From: Gordionus sp. m RMFG-2023
Taxonomy: Eukaryota > Nematomorpha > Gordioida > Chordodea > Parachordodidae
Length of the DNA stretch: 64,000 bases
Direction of reading: 5' to 3'
Assembly: GCF_954871325.1 (NCBI RefSeq)
Contig: NC_088775.1
Span: 48,399,561-48,463,560, forward strand
The translations under genes were made by a program, and so were the position numbers. The notes under the pieces are model-generated. The model was not told the origin of the DNA. It worked only from the letters and a program-made list of their open reading frames with translations, and searched no databases. Below are positions 60,001 through 61,093 of the stretch, piece after piece. Position 1 is the stretch's first letter; every line of letters begins with the position of its first letter.

Positions 60001-61093
60001 AAACACATAATGACTTTTTTCAATTAGCATGGTGTCTTTTTCAACATAATAAAGACTTTGCATTTTTTGATGTTTTTTGGAAAATGTTAAAATTTTAATA
60101 AAAAGACTATTTTTTGTTTGAAAAATTTCATACCAAATTGACCAATTTTATTAAGTTATCATTTTTACAAGGTTATTTGTTATTATTATGATATCCATTT
60201 CGAGTCCATTACTTTTTATTTGGGTCTAGTGGTTAGAGGGACTCGCAAATTACTTTCATGGGAAATCTATTCAAATACTATATCATCACTTTTATTACAT
60301 TTTGCAAATTTATTTAATAATTAATTAACTAACATTCTTGTTCTAAAATGTCAATATTTCTTACATTTTTATAAAATAGAATACAACATAAACAAATATA
60401 AAATAATATGCTAAATACACTATTAAAACGAAAAATAAGAACAAATAAAATTGTAATAAATTAAAACTCATGTTTATATCTCAAGAGAAAAAATATAAAT
60501 TTTAATCTAATCACTATCAACAAAATTAATACTACATAAAAATTAAAATATTGATTATGAACTGAACTAATAATATCAGTATTTACGAATATAAATTCAA
60601 ATACTTTCTGTTAATATTAATTTATTATTTATAGGAATAATTTACAACATATTTTATTAAAGGGATATTTATATTATTTTTTTTGGTTATATTATTTAAG
60701 ACGTCTTGGTGTGGACGAATGAAAACATCATGCAATGGATAGCTATGATTGGTTTGAAAGAATACACTCTAAATCTTAAAGACACAGGAGTTCATGGAAC
60801 TATTATCGCTTTGGATGATAGCTTTGATCTTAAAAGCTTAGCTCTGGCTCTTCAAATTCCACAGAATGCTACGGTTATACAAATTTCATTAGTTATGGAT
60901 AAAATTATATTTGAATTCAAAGTAGTATTTTCTATCAATTGACGAAGCGGGGAATTGATATTTATATTGATAATTTTATTAATTCAAACTTTAATTTTAG
61001 GCTCGACAAATTTTAGAAAAAGAGTTTAATCGCTTGATATCAATGTGCCCCGAGAAAAAATACGAAGTAAAAATAAAAAAGAATATTGCCTAA
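1..61093 (+). CDS. Liprin-alpha: Liprin-alpha gene, 23 exons, 5' partial (overall model)
   Basis: Scaffold protein of the liprin-alpha (PPFIA/syd-2) family, known in other animals to organise presynaptic active zones and cell-edge complexes through an N-terminal coiled coil and three C-terminal SAM domains. Exons: 1-31, 10553-10627, 13079-13270, 13378-13467, 16053-16199, 16303-16437, 16529-16612, 16765-16959, 17151-17275, 17375-17486, 18311-18698, 18960-19068, 22937-23111, 27662-27810, 27890-28182, 30041-30235, 32650-32872, 33221-33302, 43633-43851, 53080-53255, 59631-59791, 60701-60873, 61001-61093. The frame stays open across every junction, for about 1206 codons. Landmark motifs appear in family order: [112 protein letters not shown]. 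About 200 N-terminal residues are missing upstream. All introns contain only mobile or unrecognised DNA. Boundaries of the 18311-18698 exon are the least certain. Confidence 0.93.
595..1420. mobile_element. Non-autonomous hAT-like element with GGTTCGGTTC-rich ends
   Basis: Starts CAGGGATCCAAACCGAA and ends GTTTGGATCCCTG, an inverted terminal repeat of the hAT CAGGG type. Subterminal regions are arrays of GGTTCGGTTC / GGTTCAGGTTC on both sides. No transposase reading is visible in the A/T-rich middle, and I see no clear 8-bp target duplication, so it is probably an old copy. The hAT 3' end at 62431 (TTTGCATCCCTG with CCCGGGTT repeats) looks like a relative. Confidence 0.75.
2650..3755 (-). pseudogene. 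Broken copy of a multicopy invertebrate protein family, copy A
   Basis: Read on the minus strand from 3753: [20 protein letters not shown] and [20 protein letters not shown], then LILDNLKE. From about 3260: [20 protein letters not shown] and [20 protein letters not shown]. From 2902: [20 protein letters not shown] and [20 protein letters not shown], then ICHHEIDF. From memory these segments follow, in order, an uncharacterised protein found in many copies in cnidarians and arthropods ([38 protein letters not shown]). Stops and frameshifts separate the pieces, so it is dead. It is probably of transposon origin, but I cannot name the superfamily. Confidence 0.72.
4330..4640 (+). pseudogene. Fragment of the same family on the plus strand, copy B
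   Basis: Plus-strand reading gives [20 protein letters not shown], then after a shift [20 protein letters not shown], the same segment as copy A positions 3500-3660 but in opposite orientation. Several frameshifts. It is too decayed to code. Confidence 0.65.
4700..5260 (-). pseudogene. Fragment of the same family on the minus strand, copy C
   Basis: Bases about 4730-5040 align with copy A bases about 2740-3070 (shared tracts such as GATTCGGATATCATTA and AACAAAAGGGTGA), and 5045-5260 resemble 3070-3310. It is therefore a second, more decayed minus-strand copy, placed next to the oppositely oriented copy B. Confidence 0.65.
5271..5895. mobile_element. Possible small terminal-inverted-repeat element
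   Basis: The left side reads AGGGGAGAACGGGGTTATAT and the right side GGGATAACACTATCCCCGTT, which read inward share an AACGGGG core. The inside has an 83-residue ORF (5449-5700, plus) containing [20 protein letters not shown] that I do not recognise. There is no target duplication I can defend. Confidence 0.3.
5949..6275 (+). pseudogene. C-terminal part of the multicopy family, copy D (108 codons open)
   Basis: Encodes [20 protein letters not shown], then [20 protein letters not shown] and [19 protein letters not shown]. This matches the C-terminal block I recall for the same uncharacterised family (HGKSACDGVGGTVKRLAARA, ASLQRP, ITPRQLF). It continues where copy A stops but lies on the opposite strand 2.2 kb away. 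Upstream of 5949 I find no in-frame continuation, so it is a fragment rather than a gene. Confidence 0.7.
6285..6590. repeat. Degenerate tandem repeat, about five units of 55-70 bp
   Basis: The core of each unit is CATTAACGTTGGGTCCAAGA followed by TAACTAATATTCGTTCAAAC and a variable GATG...GGCAA spacer. Units start near 6310, 6368, 6430, 6488 and 6548. It begins directly after the stop of copy D and does not code. Confidence 0.7.
9720..10200. other. Unrecognised island with more G/C than its surroundings
   Basis: About 480 bp with a markedly more balanced base composition than the flanks, e.g. GGCCTGGGTCTCTAAGCCCT and CCGAAGGTATTCCATC. All six frames contain stops. It may be a decayed coding relic or an old insertion. 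I found no inverted ends. Confidence 0.4.
10553..10627 (+). CDS. Liprin-alpha: Liprin-alpha exon, coiled coil (VREKLR)
   Basis: 25 codons, phase 0 at both ends, after acceptor AAATTTAG. They encode [19 protein letters not shown] followed by NRANQE, the heptad-patterned segment found in all liprin-alphas (VRERLRVALERV in vertebrates). The donor is GTTATA, a weak match to consensus. GC content is visibly higher than in the flanking introns. Confidence 0.93.
10701..10979. mobile_element. Possible MITE with TAGAG...CTCTA ends
   Basis: The left end is TAGAGATTTGCACGGCCAGC and the right end GCGCCAGCCTCTA. Ends of this kind recur in the hAT element at 37592 (AGACCTGCAGGCCCGGCC) and the small repeat at 63016, so it may be a relative. 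The flanks show no matching 8-bp duplication. Confidence 0.4.
11952..12867 (+). mobile_element. hAT-family element with BED zinc-finger relic
   Basis: Begins TAGAGCTGTGCCGATATTAA and ends GGATCGGCACAGCCCTA. The flanks GAAAAAAT (11944-11951) and GAAAAATA (12868-12875) are a near-perfect 8-bp target duplication. Inside, about 12317-12452 encodes [20 protein letters not shown], then [17 protein letters not shown], a BED-type zinc finger (C-x2-C ... H-x4-H) as at the N-terminus of hAT transposases. The catalytic part is missing. A sister copy lies at 53371. Confidence 0.87.
13079..13270 (+). CDS. Liprin-alpha: Liprin-alpha exon, variable linker inside coiled-coil region
   Basis: 64 codons, phase 0 to phase 0, acceptor CTCAAAAAG, donor GTATAA. 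It begins [10 protein letters not shown] and then becomes Ser/Thr/Pro-rich ([34 protein letters not shown]). It sits where vertebrate liprins also have a divergent stretch between two coiled-coil blocks, so it is assigned by frame, position and codon-like composition rather than close similarity. Confidence 0.8.
13378..13467 (+). CDS. Liprin-alpha: Liprin-alpha exon, coiled coil
   Basis: 30 codons, phase 0, acceptor ATTTTACAG, donor GTTTTA. It encodes a charged helical segment starting [21 protein letters not shown] 107-bp intron separates it from the previous exon, and it joins in frame to [19 protein letters not shown]. Assigned by frame, spacing and coiled-coil composition. Confidence 0.82.
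13468..16052 (+). other. Intron 4 of liprin-alpha
   Basis: Contains one partial MITE (14703-14880). A short minus-strand exon-like stretch lies at about 15417-15490. Otherwise A/T-rich with no recognisable gene or RNA. Confidence 0.75.
14703..14880. mobile_element. Partial MITE, TAGTGTTGTTAAAC family
   Basis: The left end TAGTGTTGTTAAACTGCTCG and the internal AGTTAGCCGTTTATAAAATC match the family whose complete copies are at 40422 and 61648. The right terminal repeat has decayed, and no target duplication can be identified. Confidence 0.7.
16053..16199 (+). CDS. Liprin-alpha: Liprin-alpha exon, coiled coil ([11 protein letters not shown])
   Basis: 49 codons, phase 0, acceptor TTTCCTCAAAG, donor GTATAA. 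It contains [19 protein letters not shown], almost identical to [18 protein letters not shown] of vertebrate liprin-alphas, followed by a heptad-rich stretch ending QASLKQ. Confidence 0.95.
16303..16437 (+). CDS. Liprin-alpha: Liprin-alpha exon, coiled coil ([13 protein letters not shown])
   Basis: 45 codons, phase 0, acceptor AATTCTTAG, donor [27 protein letters not shown] matches the vertebrate segment [20 protein letters not shown]. The family alignment fixes both ends. Confidence 0.95.
16529..16612 (+). CDS. Liprin-alpha: Liprin-alpha exon, coiled coil
   Basis: 28 codons, phase 0, acceptor ACTTTTAG, donor GTTACA. It encodes [20 protein letters not shown] and ends in MELQR, which corresponds to the family's RLRQLEAQLEEKNQELQR. 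Confidence 0.94.
16765..16959 (+). CDS. Liprin-alpha: Liprin-alpha exon, most conserved coiled-coil block
   Basis: 65 codons, phase 0, acceptor TTGCTTAAAG, donor GTGTGT. It holds the liprin-alpha signature [20 protein letters not shown] followed by [20 protein letters not shown]. It ends in a Lys/Glu-rich helix (VVEDMEREK). A 103-residue ORF on the opposite strand of the same bases is only a shadow. Confidence 0.97.
17151..17275 (+). CDS. Liprin-alpha: Liprin-alpha exon, end of first coiled coil and linker
   Basis: Starts phase 0 after acceptor TTATCAAAAAG and encodes [20 protein letters not shown], then a polar linker with SSSNNN. It ends with two bases of a split codon (GA) before donor GTAAAA. 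It marks the transition from coiled coil to the variable region. Confidence 0.88.
17375..17486 (+). CDS. Liprin-alpha: Liprin-alpha exon, linker after coiled coil
   Basis: Acceptor AATTTCTAG. The first base completes a Glu codon, then [20 protein letters not shown] and so on to DKDQ, followed by donor GTACAA. Without splicing the frame stops seven codons later at TAA (17505), so that donor is needed. The sequence is not closely conserved; it is assigned from frame, composition and the 99-bp spacing to the previous exon. Confidence 0.78.
18311..18698 (+). CDS. Liprin-alpha: Liprin-alpha exon, variable linker; 5' boundary uncertain
   Basis: Open in frame from acceptor TTCTTCTAG (exon start 18311) to donor GTAAAT after CGT CAG G. 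The 3' two thirds look coding: [20 protein letters not shown], then [20 protein letters not shown]. Bases about 18395-18515 look like intron (T-rich; Phe/Lys/Leu codons only). An internal acceptor at 18518 (ATAACAAG) is in the same phase, so the true exon may be 18518-18698 with an extra small exon or retained intron upstream. The 3' end is fixed, because the leftover G joins the AT of the next exon in frame. Confidence 0.62.
18960..19068 (+). CDS. Liprin-alpha: Liprin-alpha exon, LQEQLDAIN block
   Basis: Acceptor ATATTTAG, donor GTGCGT. It encodes [20 protein letters not shown], then [17 protein letters not shown], matching the highly conserved [22 protein letters not shown] of liprin-alphas. 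The split Arg codon (AG/A) continues into the exon 3.9 kb downstream. Confidence 0.96.
19686..19791 (+). pseudogene. hAT transposase C-terminal (dimerisation) relic
   Basis: The plus frame reads [20 protein letters not shown], then [15 protein letters not shown] and stop. A[11 protein letters not shown] is the hallmark of the hAT C-terminal dimerisation domain. Nothing upstream extends it, so it is an isolated fragment of a hAT element distinct from the others in this window. Confidence 0.7.
20045..20078. repeat. GGTGCATATCTGCACC palindrome next to TTAA
   Basis: CCTGGTGCATATCTGCACCG is followed by TTAACC. Similar motifs occur near 22282 and 22806-22846, each beside TTAA. TTAA is the piggyBac target site, so these may be ends of piggyBac-type elements, although the orientation here does not make a simple pair around the transposase relic. 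Confidence 0.5.
20180..21810 (-). pseudogene. Decayed piggyBac transposase
   Basis: Minus-strand pieces in family order: N-terminal acidic region ([20 protein letters not shown] near 21800), [14 protein letters not shown] (about 21520-21560), [20 protein letters not shown] with the first catalytic Asp and [20 protein letters not shown] (21165-21000), then [11 protein letters not shown]. After shifts: [15 protein letters not shown] and a TYR/GKKWW..PIL segment typical of the piggyBac C-terminal part (20730-20480), and a Cys-rich finger region ([12 protein letters not shown]) near 20250-20330. Several stops and frameshifts are present. A half MITE (21297-21399) sits inside, where the domain before the first Asp should be. 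Confidence 0.85.
21297..21399. mobile_element. Half MITE, TAGTGTTGTTAAACGG family, inside the piggyBac relic
   Basis: Left half only: TAGTGTTGTTAAACGGCTCG, then GGCTAACTCAATATTTTAGC, ending near a second TAGACC that also flanks the left end. It interrupts the piggyBac reading and so inserted after it. Confidence 0.7.
22282..22846. mobile_element. Possible piggyBac-type MITE bounded by TTAA palindromes
   Basis: The left boundary TTAACGGTGCATATATGCAC and the right boundary GTACCAGTAACGGGTTAA with GGTGCATATATGCA just inside are inverted relative to each other, with TTAA at both outer edges. It contains the complete TAGTGTTG-type MITE at 22439. No coding capacity seen. Confidence 0.5.
22439..22661. 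mobile_element. MITE, TAGTGTTGTTAAACGG family, complete
   Basis: About 223 bp. Left end TAGTGTTGTTAAACGGCTCG followed by TTTTGAGCCGATTTTTAAAA; the right end is its inverted copy (AAACGAGCCGTTTAACAATA). The middle carries AGCCTGAAAATTTTGCTCAT. Flanks share only CTCG, so the duplication is not clean. It is the same length as the 40422 copy. Confidence 0.85.
22937..23111 (+). CDS. Liprin-alpha: Liprin-alpha exon, LIQEEK block
   Basis: Acceptor TGTTTATAG, donor GTAGTA, ends phase 0. It completes R and continues [20 protein letters not shown] (vertebrate LIQEEKENTELRAEEIESRV), then a Ser-rich tail [17 protein letters not shown]. It lies between a MITE cluster and a complete hAT element. Confidence 0.95.
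23375..25465 (-). mobile_element. hAT DNA transposon, nearly complete, copy 1
   Basis: 2091 bp. The ends CAGGGTTGGGCAAATTTTCA and GATACTGCCCAACCCTG are inverted repeats of the typical hAT form, flanked by a perfect 8-bp duplication GAACTGAC (23367-23374 and 25466-25473). Subterminal regions repeat the motif (A)GATACAAGATACTT many times, as hAT elements often do. It carries a broken transposase on the minus strand. The closely similar copy at 44192 carries the giant palindrome, and this copy shows the empty site. Confidence 0.96.
23771..25136 (-). pseudogene. hAT transposase of copy 1, frameshifted
   Basis: Minus strand: begins [18 protein letters not shown] at 25136 and contains [20 protein letters not shown] (the hAT Asp-containing strand). 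Then from about 24700: [40 protein letters not shown] and [20 protein letters not shown], the helical and insertion region. Then from 24163: [20 protein letters not shown], and finally [10 protein letters not shown], after which a frameshift breaks the C-terminal [20 protein letters not shown] motif. At least three breaks, so inactive, but not old: copy 2 differs at few positions. Confidence 0.88.
27662..27810 (+). CDS. Liprin-alpha: Liprin-alpha exon, Ser/Gln/Tyr-rich linker
   Basis: Acceptor TTTTCGAAAG gives phase 0. It encodes [20 protein letters not shown] and ends IETIKQLE plus two bases (AG), donor GTTGGT. The frame stays open 48 bases upstream, but that part is Lys/Thr/Asn-only and no in-phase acceptor is better. 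The position matches the poorly conserved linker that ends in a short helical ARLERM-like segment in vertebrates. Confidence 0.8.
27890..28182 (+). CDS. Liprin-alpha: Liprin-alpha exon, Ser/Pro/Ala-rich linker
   Basis: Acceptor TTTTTACAG after a 79-bp intron. The split Ser codon (AG/T) is followed by [20 protein letters not shown] and a long polar stretch ([19 protein letters not shown]), ending SNVYLKG before donor GTAGAA. The linker is not conserved in sequence between phyla. The frame link to the next exon (G plus CT = Ala) supports the boundaries. Confidence 0.84.
28183..30040 (+). other. Intron 15 of liprin-alpha
   Basis: A/T-rich throughout. A segment at about 28980-29225 has imperfect inverted edges (GGACCGAGGTTTTGAAAATG against GATTTTCAAGGCCCGTTCCC) and starts AGAGGTCGGCACC, so it may be a decayed MITE. 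Nothing else recognised. Confidence 0.7.
30041..30235 (+). CDS. Liprin-alpha: Liprin-alpha exon, KKKSLKGS...RLFG motif
   Basis: Acceptor CTACATTAG, donor GTAATT. It encodes [20 protein letters not shown] then RLFG, the counterpart of KKKSIKSSIGRLFGKKEK, a conserved basic motif before the SAM domains in liprin-alphas. A Ser/Thr-rich tail ending SLTSAH follows. It starts with two bases and leaves one, both consistent with its neighbours. Confidence 0.9.
30775..31690. repeat. Repeat with AGTAACGGCGTTAC ends, family shared with 55840-56286
   Basis: The left part GAGTAACGGCGTTACCTTTT and right part GCGAGTAACGCTTTCCCCTT are inverted. Inside, TTAAGGGCACTAAGTCTACT and TGTGCCCTAATTCAAATATT (31172-31230) recur reverse-complemented at 55845-55905. 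The other copy has the end GTTAACAGCACTA, a hAT-like terminus. No transposase reading. Confidence 0.6.
31960..32075 (-). mobile_element. Lone end of the CAGGGTTGGGCA hAT family
   Basis: Repeated AGATACAGATACT / AAGATGC motifs finish in GTATTCGTGGTACTGCCCAA then CTTTG, matching the 3' subterminal region of the elements at 23375 and 44192. Only one end is present. Confidence 0.7.
32650..32872 (+). CDS. Liprin-alpha: Liprin-alpha exon, linker leading to SAM1
   Basis: Acceptor TTTTAATAG. The leftover G plus TA gives Val, then [19 protein letters not shown] and on to [13 protein letters not shown]. Vertebrate liprins have GDKDRRNKRKHELLEEA at the same point. The exon ends with two A's of a Lys codon before donor GTTTAT; the next exon supplies the third A and YELLAEA. 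Opposite-strand ORFs here are shadows. Confidence 0.9.
33221..33302 (+). CDS. Liprin-alpha: Liprin-alpha exon, start of SAM1
   Basis: Acceptor ATATATTTAG, donor GTAATA, ends phase 0. [20 protein letters not shown] then PAIVAWLE matches the first helices of liprin SAM1 ([26 protein letters not shown]). The domain is split here by a 10.3-kb intron full of transposons. Confidence 0.96.
33787..37050 (+). pseudogene. Ty3/gypsy retrotransposon, decayed gag-pol, integrase core deleted
   Basis: Gag starts at ATG 33787 ([20 protein letters not shown]). Then zinc knuckles CYFCNRFH and [14 protein letters not shown] (34530-34630), protease [12 protein letters not shown] (about 34755-34795), reverse transcriptase ([20 protein letters not shown] 35415-35470; [29 protein letters not shown] at about 35610, where the usual YLDD is YLDN), RNase H ([44 protein letters not shown]; open from 36056 to 36577), and the integrase zinc-binding part ([20 protein letters not shown]...CSGYQ). 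The integrase core is absent: SQPWKRE runs straight into a Lys/Glu-rich tail. Many stops are present. TTGGCGACGAAAT at about 33680 could be the primer-binding region. I could not find matching LTRs. Confidence 0.9.
37605..37795. repeat. GGGCCGGGCCTAA subterminal array of the hAT element
   Basis: At least five copies of CCGGGCCGGGCC with A/T spacers; two adjacent copies share the spacer AAGATTGTTAAA. It is the most G/C-rich stretch in the window. In hAT elements, short subterminal repeats are transposase-binding sites, and that role is inferred here. Confidence 0.85.
38168..38686 (+). CDS. hAT transposase C-terminal part (172 codons open)
   Basis: Single open frame ending [20 protein letters not shown], then [20 protein letters not shown] and LLFLHDNL, a clean hAT dimerisation domain of the zinc-finger BED type (WW..H...FP.L...A...L..PASS...ER.FS). 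Upstream it continues [20 protein letters not shown] and a Ser/Thr linker. The N-terminal DNA-binding and catalytic parts are missing, so the element cannot be autonomous; the segment itself is not visibly broken. Confidence 0.88.
   Translation: MFLIEKFVLHKYHFISLFLCPKFKQLRMLSGTDRKMTENYIKDYIKLQEAQEVNEIPSTSQITTVVKQTESFYDKWGDGNSGNMSIPDHEYYNYINKKIDETFKVDNLLEWWAAHQSEFPILAKLAKRVLTIPASSTSCERNFSTTGRILEERRSNLQPEKVDMLLFLHDNL
38885..39215. repeat. Tandem repeat, ~75-bp A/T-rich units inside the hAT element
   Basis: Four to five units built around ATGCAATATAAAATATAGTA followed by TATGCTCAAAATAT and CCATTTTTA. The two central units are nearly identical. Confidence 0.75.
39540..41090 (+). pseudogene. Second Ty3/gypsy relic, split by a MITE
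   Basis: Downstream of the MITE, plus-strand reverse-transcriptase pieces can be read: [35 protein letters not shown] and [12 protein letters not shown] (about 40690-40910). These match the CGDF..TLNP / PTFEDI / FTTIDL / RLPFGLN series of gypsy RT. Upstream (39600-40410) lies degraded gag-like Lys/Asn-rich DNA. Stops throughout. It is more decayed than the element at 33787. Confidence 0.7.
40422..40644. mobile_element. MITE, TAGTGTTGTTAAACGG family, complete with duplication
   Basis: 223 bp with terminal inverted repeats TAGTGTTGTTAAACGGCTCG / TGAGCCGTTTAACAACACTA, extending about 45 bases inward. The 8-bp target duplication GGCTACAC is perfect on both sides (40414-40421, 40645-40652). The 8-bp duplication points to mobilisation by a hAT transposase. 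It sits within the gypsy relic and post-dates it. Confidence 0.94.
41101..43023 (+). mobile_element. hAT DNA transposon with TATCTAGATAC-rich ends
   Basis: 1923 bp. Ends CAGAGTTGTTAAAGTATCTA and AGTATTTTTTAACAACTCTG, with a perfect 8-bp duplication GTAGGTAC (41093-41100, 43024-43031). Subterminal regions repeat GTATCTGTATCTAGAT on both sides. It carries a broken BED/hAT transposase on the plus strand. Confidence 0.95.
41520..42668 (+). pseudogene. hAT transposase (BED finger, hAT C-terminus), broken
   Basis: The BED finger region reads [17 protein letters not shown], then after a shift [11 protein letters not shown] (41610-41695). Catalytic-region pieces: [16 protein letters not shown], then [10 protein letters not shown] (about 42070-42105), then after a gap [20 protein letters not shown]. 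The C-terminus is [20 protein letters not shown], then [11 protein letters not shown] (42570-42660), the hAT dimerisation domain. Frameshifts and stops separate the pieces, and a deletion probably lies at 42105-42220. Confidence 0.87.
43633..43851 (+). CDS. Liprin-alpha: Liprin-alpha exon, rest of SAM1
   Basis: 73 codons, acceptor [30 protein letters not shown], then [20 protein letters not shown] and [14 protein letters not shown], nearly identical to other liprin-alphas. The tail [16 protein letters not shown] is variable. Donor GTACTT at 43852 keeps phase 0 into the SAM2 exon; the alternative GTGTAC one base earlier in frame would break it. The join resembles the short fly form (no extra THEEME exon). 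Two other ORFs on the same bases are shadows. Confidence 0.95.
44570..45790 (-). pseudogene. hAT transposase of copy 2, C-terminal side of the insertion
   Basis: Minus strand from 45509: [40 protein letters not shown] and [20 protein letters not shown], open for 171 codons with the Arg that copy 1 has lost (CCTGW there). Then after a shift [20 protein letters not shown], and finally the [20 protein letters not shown] end near 44575. Upstream pieces [14 protein letters not shown] lie at 45680-45760. The N-terminal start is on the far side of the palindrome (52680). Confidence 0.85.
45794..49215. repeat. Left arm of the giant palindrome (3.4 kb)
   Basis: Outer 1.1 kb: tandem ~300-bp repeats. 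Inner 2.3 kb: single-copy A/T-rich DNA matched in reverse complement by the right arm. Examples: CTAATCCTTTCCCAAAGGAT (about 49171) against ATCCTTTGGGTAAGGATTAG at 49481, and CCACCCCGTGAAGGTGGGAG... near 48055 against CTCCCACCTTCACGGGGTGG near 50577. I see no gene in the arm. Confidence 0.93.
45963..46890. repeat. Subterminal ~300-bp tandem repeats, left arm (three units)
   Basis: Units start at AAGCACTAACGATGAAACTT near 45963, 46265 and 46567, with a fourth partial start at 46865. A shorter outer unit begins at 45816 (GAAGCACTAACGATGAATCA). Each contains the internal inverted pair AGCACTAAC / GTTAGTGCTT and GGTTTTCGCCATTATTTAGT. Each also holds a ~55-codon frame ([12 protein letters not shown]...) on the minus strand, which I regard as fortuitous. 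Confidence 0.9.
49216..49456 (+). other. Central loop of the palindrome with CCHC-like coding relic
   Basis: The unpaired centre is richer in G/C than the arms. From 49214 the frame reads [20 protein letters not shown], then [15 protein letters not shown] and so on to a stop at 49403. C-x4-H-x4-C fits the last three ligands of a CX2CX4HX4C zinc knuckle; the first Cys position is Phe (TTT). AAAG before GATGATCAG (49188) and GTAAGG after CATCCTTTGG (49488) would serve as splice sites. It could be a captured exon of a gag-like or Mutator-like transposase gene; the identity is not established. Confidence 0.55.
49458..52543. repeat. Right arm of the giant palindrome (3.1 kb)
   Basis: Reverse complement of the left arm, with about one ~300-bp repeat unit fewer at its outer end, which explains the shorter length. 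Scattered single-base and small-gap differences from the left arm show that it is a real, diverged copy rather than the same read folded back. Confidence 0.92.
51770..52515. repeat. Subterminal ~300-bp tandem repeats, right arm (two units)
   Basis: Inverted copies of the left-arm repeats, with unit boundaries TTTCATCGTTAGTGCTTT near 51774, 52073 and 52375 and the short terminal unit to 52515. One full unit fewer than the left arm. Confidence 0.88.
52554..52680 (-). pseudogene. hAT transposase of copy 2, N-terminal fragment beyond the palindrome
   Basis: Minus-strand start [11 protein letters not shown]... at 52680, then [16 protein letters not shown], the same segment as copy 1 at 25136-25010. 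It is separated from its continuation at 45790 by the palindromic insertion, which disrupts the reading where copy 1 has GHNKEIHRD. Confidence 0.82.
53080..53255 (+). CDS. Liprin-alpha: Liprin-alpha exon, SAM2
   Basis: Acceptor TTTTTTATAG, donor [26 protein letters not shown] then [20 protein letters not shown] and [18 protein letters not shown], the second SAM domain, close to the fly sequence. It ends with AG of a split Arg codon. It starts only 25 bases after the 3' end of the hAT element in the preceding intron. Confidence 0.97.
53371..54140 (+). mobile_element. hAT-family element, sister of the 11952 copy
   Basis: Ends TAGGGCTGTGCCGATATTAA and GGATCGGCACATCCTTA, with a perfect 8-bp duplication ATCATAAT (53363-53370, 54141-54148). 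Internally, GATAATTTTGCAAAATGCGT then TATCTGCGGAATC (about 53730-53765) is the start of the same BED finger as at 12317, here truncated after CVICGI. Non-autonomous. Confidence 0.93.
55840..56286. repeat. hAT-type repeat end, inverted relative to 30775-31690
   Basis: Ends AAAGTAACGCCGTTACTTTT and then ACGTTAACAGCACTA at 56286, a hAT-like terminus (TAGTGCTGTTAACG when read inward). It shares AATTAGGACACAATCTACAC and AGTGCCCTTAACTT with the other copy in reverse complement. Confidence 0.6.
56654..57010 (-). CDS. Cysteine-rich protein of an uncharacterised multicopy invertebrate family (N-terminal part)
   Basis: 118 codons from ATG at 57010: [20 protein letters not shown], then [40 protein letters not shown] and [11 protein letters not shown]. 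The pattern CYIC...KKAY-like helix...DKxFAPxxxCxxC...L..W.NG....PF..P..W....NH..DCYFC matches, from memory, a protein with many copies in cnidarian and arthropod genomes and no assigned function. Paired Cys and the NH..DCYFC block suggest metal binding. It ends early ([15 protein letters not shown]), where relatives continue with a YPNIPSA segment, so it is probably truncated. It lies in a host intron on the opposite strand. A second minus ORF (56803-56985) is a shadow. Confidence 0.62.
   Translation of the reverse strand: MPRSPCLKCVFKFCYICAGYILPEQKCPISPIIQRIYEIYYNIPLCDLDKPFAPNYICKTCYNSFNSWVNGKRSYLPYSKPAFWHVARNHSWDCYFCSISTFRFNKKIRRKFVKCKLY
57220..57680. repeat. Two direct units of ~170 bp plus an inverted part
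   Basis: Unit 1 (57220-57390) and unit 2 (57391-57550) share TTTTG(A/G)TATAAATTGAT, GCTT(C/T)AAAAATGCT and AGTA(TA)CAAATTAAAAAAGT, each ending near a TACAGATATC/TATCTGTAC element. From 57550 on, GACTTTTTTAATTT and GAGTACTTTTGAA repeat parts of it inverted. Confidence 0.6.
58986..59280. repeat. Diverged direct duplication, units of ~135-150 bp
   Basis: Both halves contain TTCATTAA(A/G)TAATAAA, ATC(T)TTACTTGCTCTGCAAAT, ATATTAAAT(T)A(T)ATTCTTATTA and AAGTATTT(A/G)(A)TT(A)AATT. No coding content. The origin is unclear. Confidence 0.6.
59631..59791 (+). CDS. Liprin-alpha: Liprin-alpha exon, end of SAM2 and SAM2-SAM3 linker
   Basis: Acceptor TATTTTACAG completes Arg, then [20 protein letters not shown], matching TSLQYGI..LKRLNYDR of arthropod liprins. 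The tail [11 protein letters not shown]...NTKTSSPFT is family-variable. The unspliced frame stops at TAG (59798). Donor GTTTTT at 59792 leaves one A, which joins AC of the next exon as Asn before VLVWTNENI. Confidence 0.92.
60701..60873 (+). CDS. Liprin-alpha: Liprin-alpha exon, SAM3
   Basis: Acceptor [29 protein letters not shown], then [20 protein letters not shown] and [17 protein letters not shown], the third SAM domain (vertebrate [20 protein letters not shown]). It ends phase 0 at donor GTTATA, joining ARQILEKEF. An open continuation past the donor does not match the family. Confidence 0.95.
61001..61093 (+). CDS. Liprin-alpha: Liprin-alpha last exon
   Basis: Acceptor [29 protein letters not shown] then [10 protein letters not shown] and TAA. 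The first 14 residues match the family (ARQILEREFNNLI). The tail is short and basic and lacks the VRTYSC PDZ-binding end of vertebrate liprin-alphas. A possible donor GTAAAA at 61067 could lead to a further exon, but none is recognisable in the remaining 2.9 kb. No AATAAA is visible in the first ~200 bases after the stop. Confidence 0.88.
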   Translation, partial: ARQILEKEFNRLISMCPEKKYEVKIKKNIA

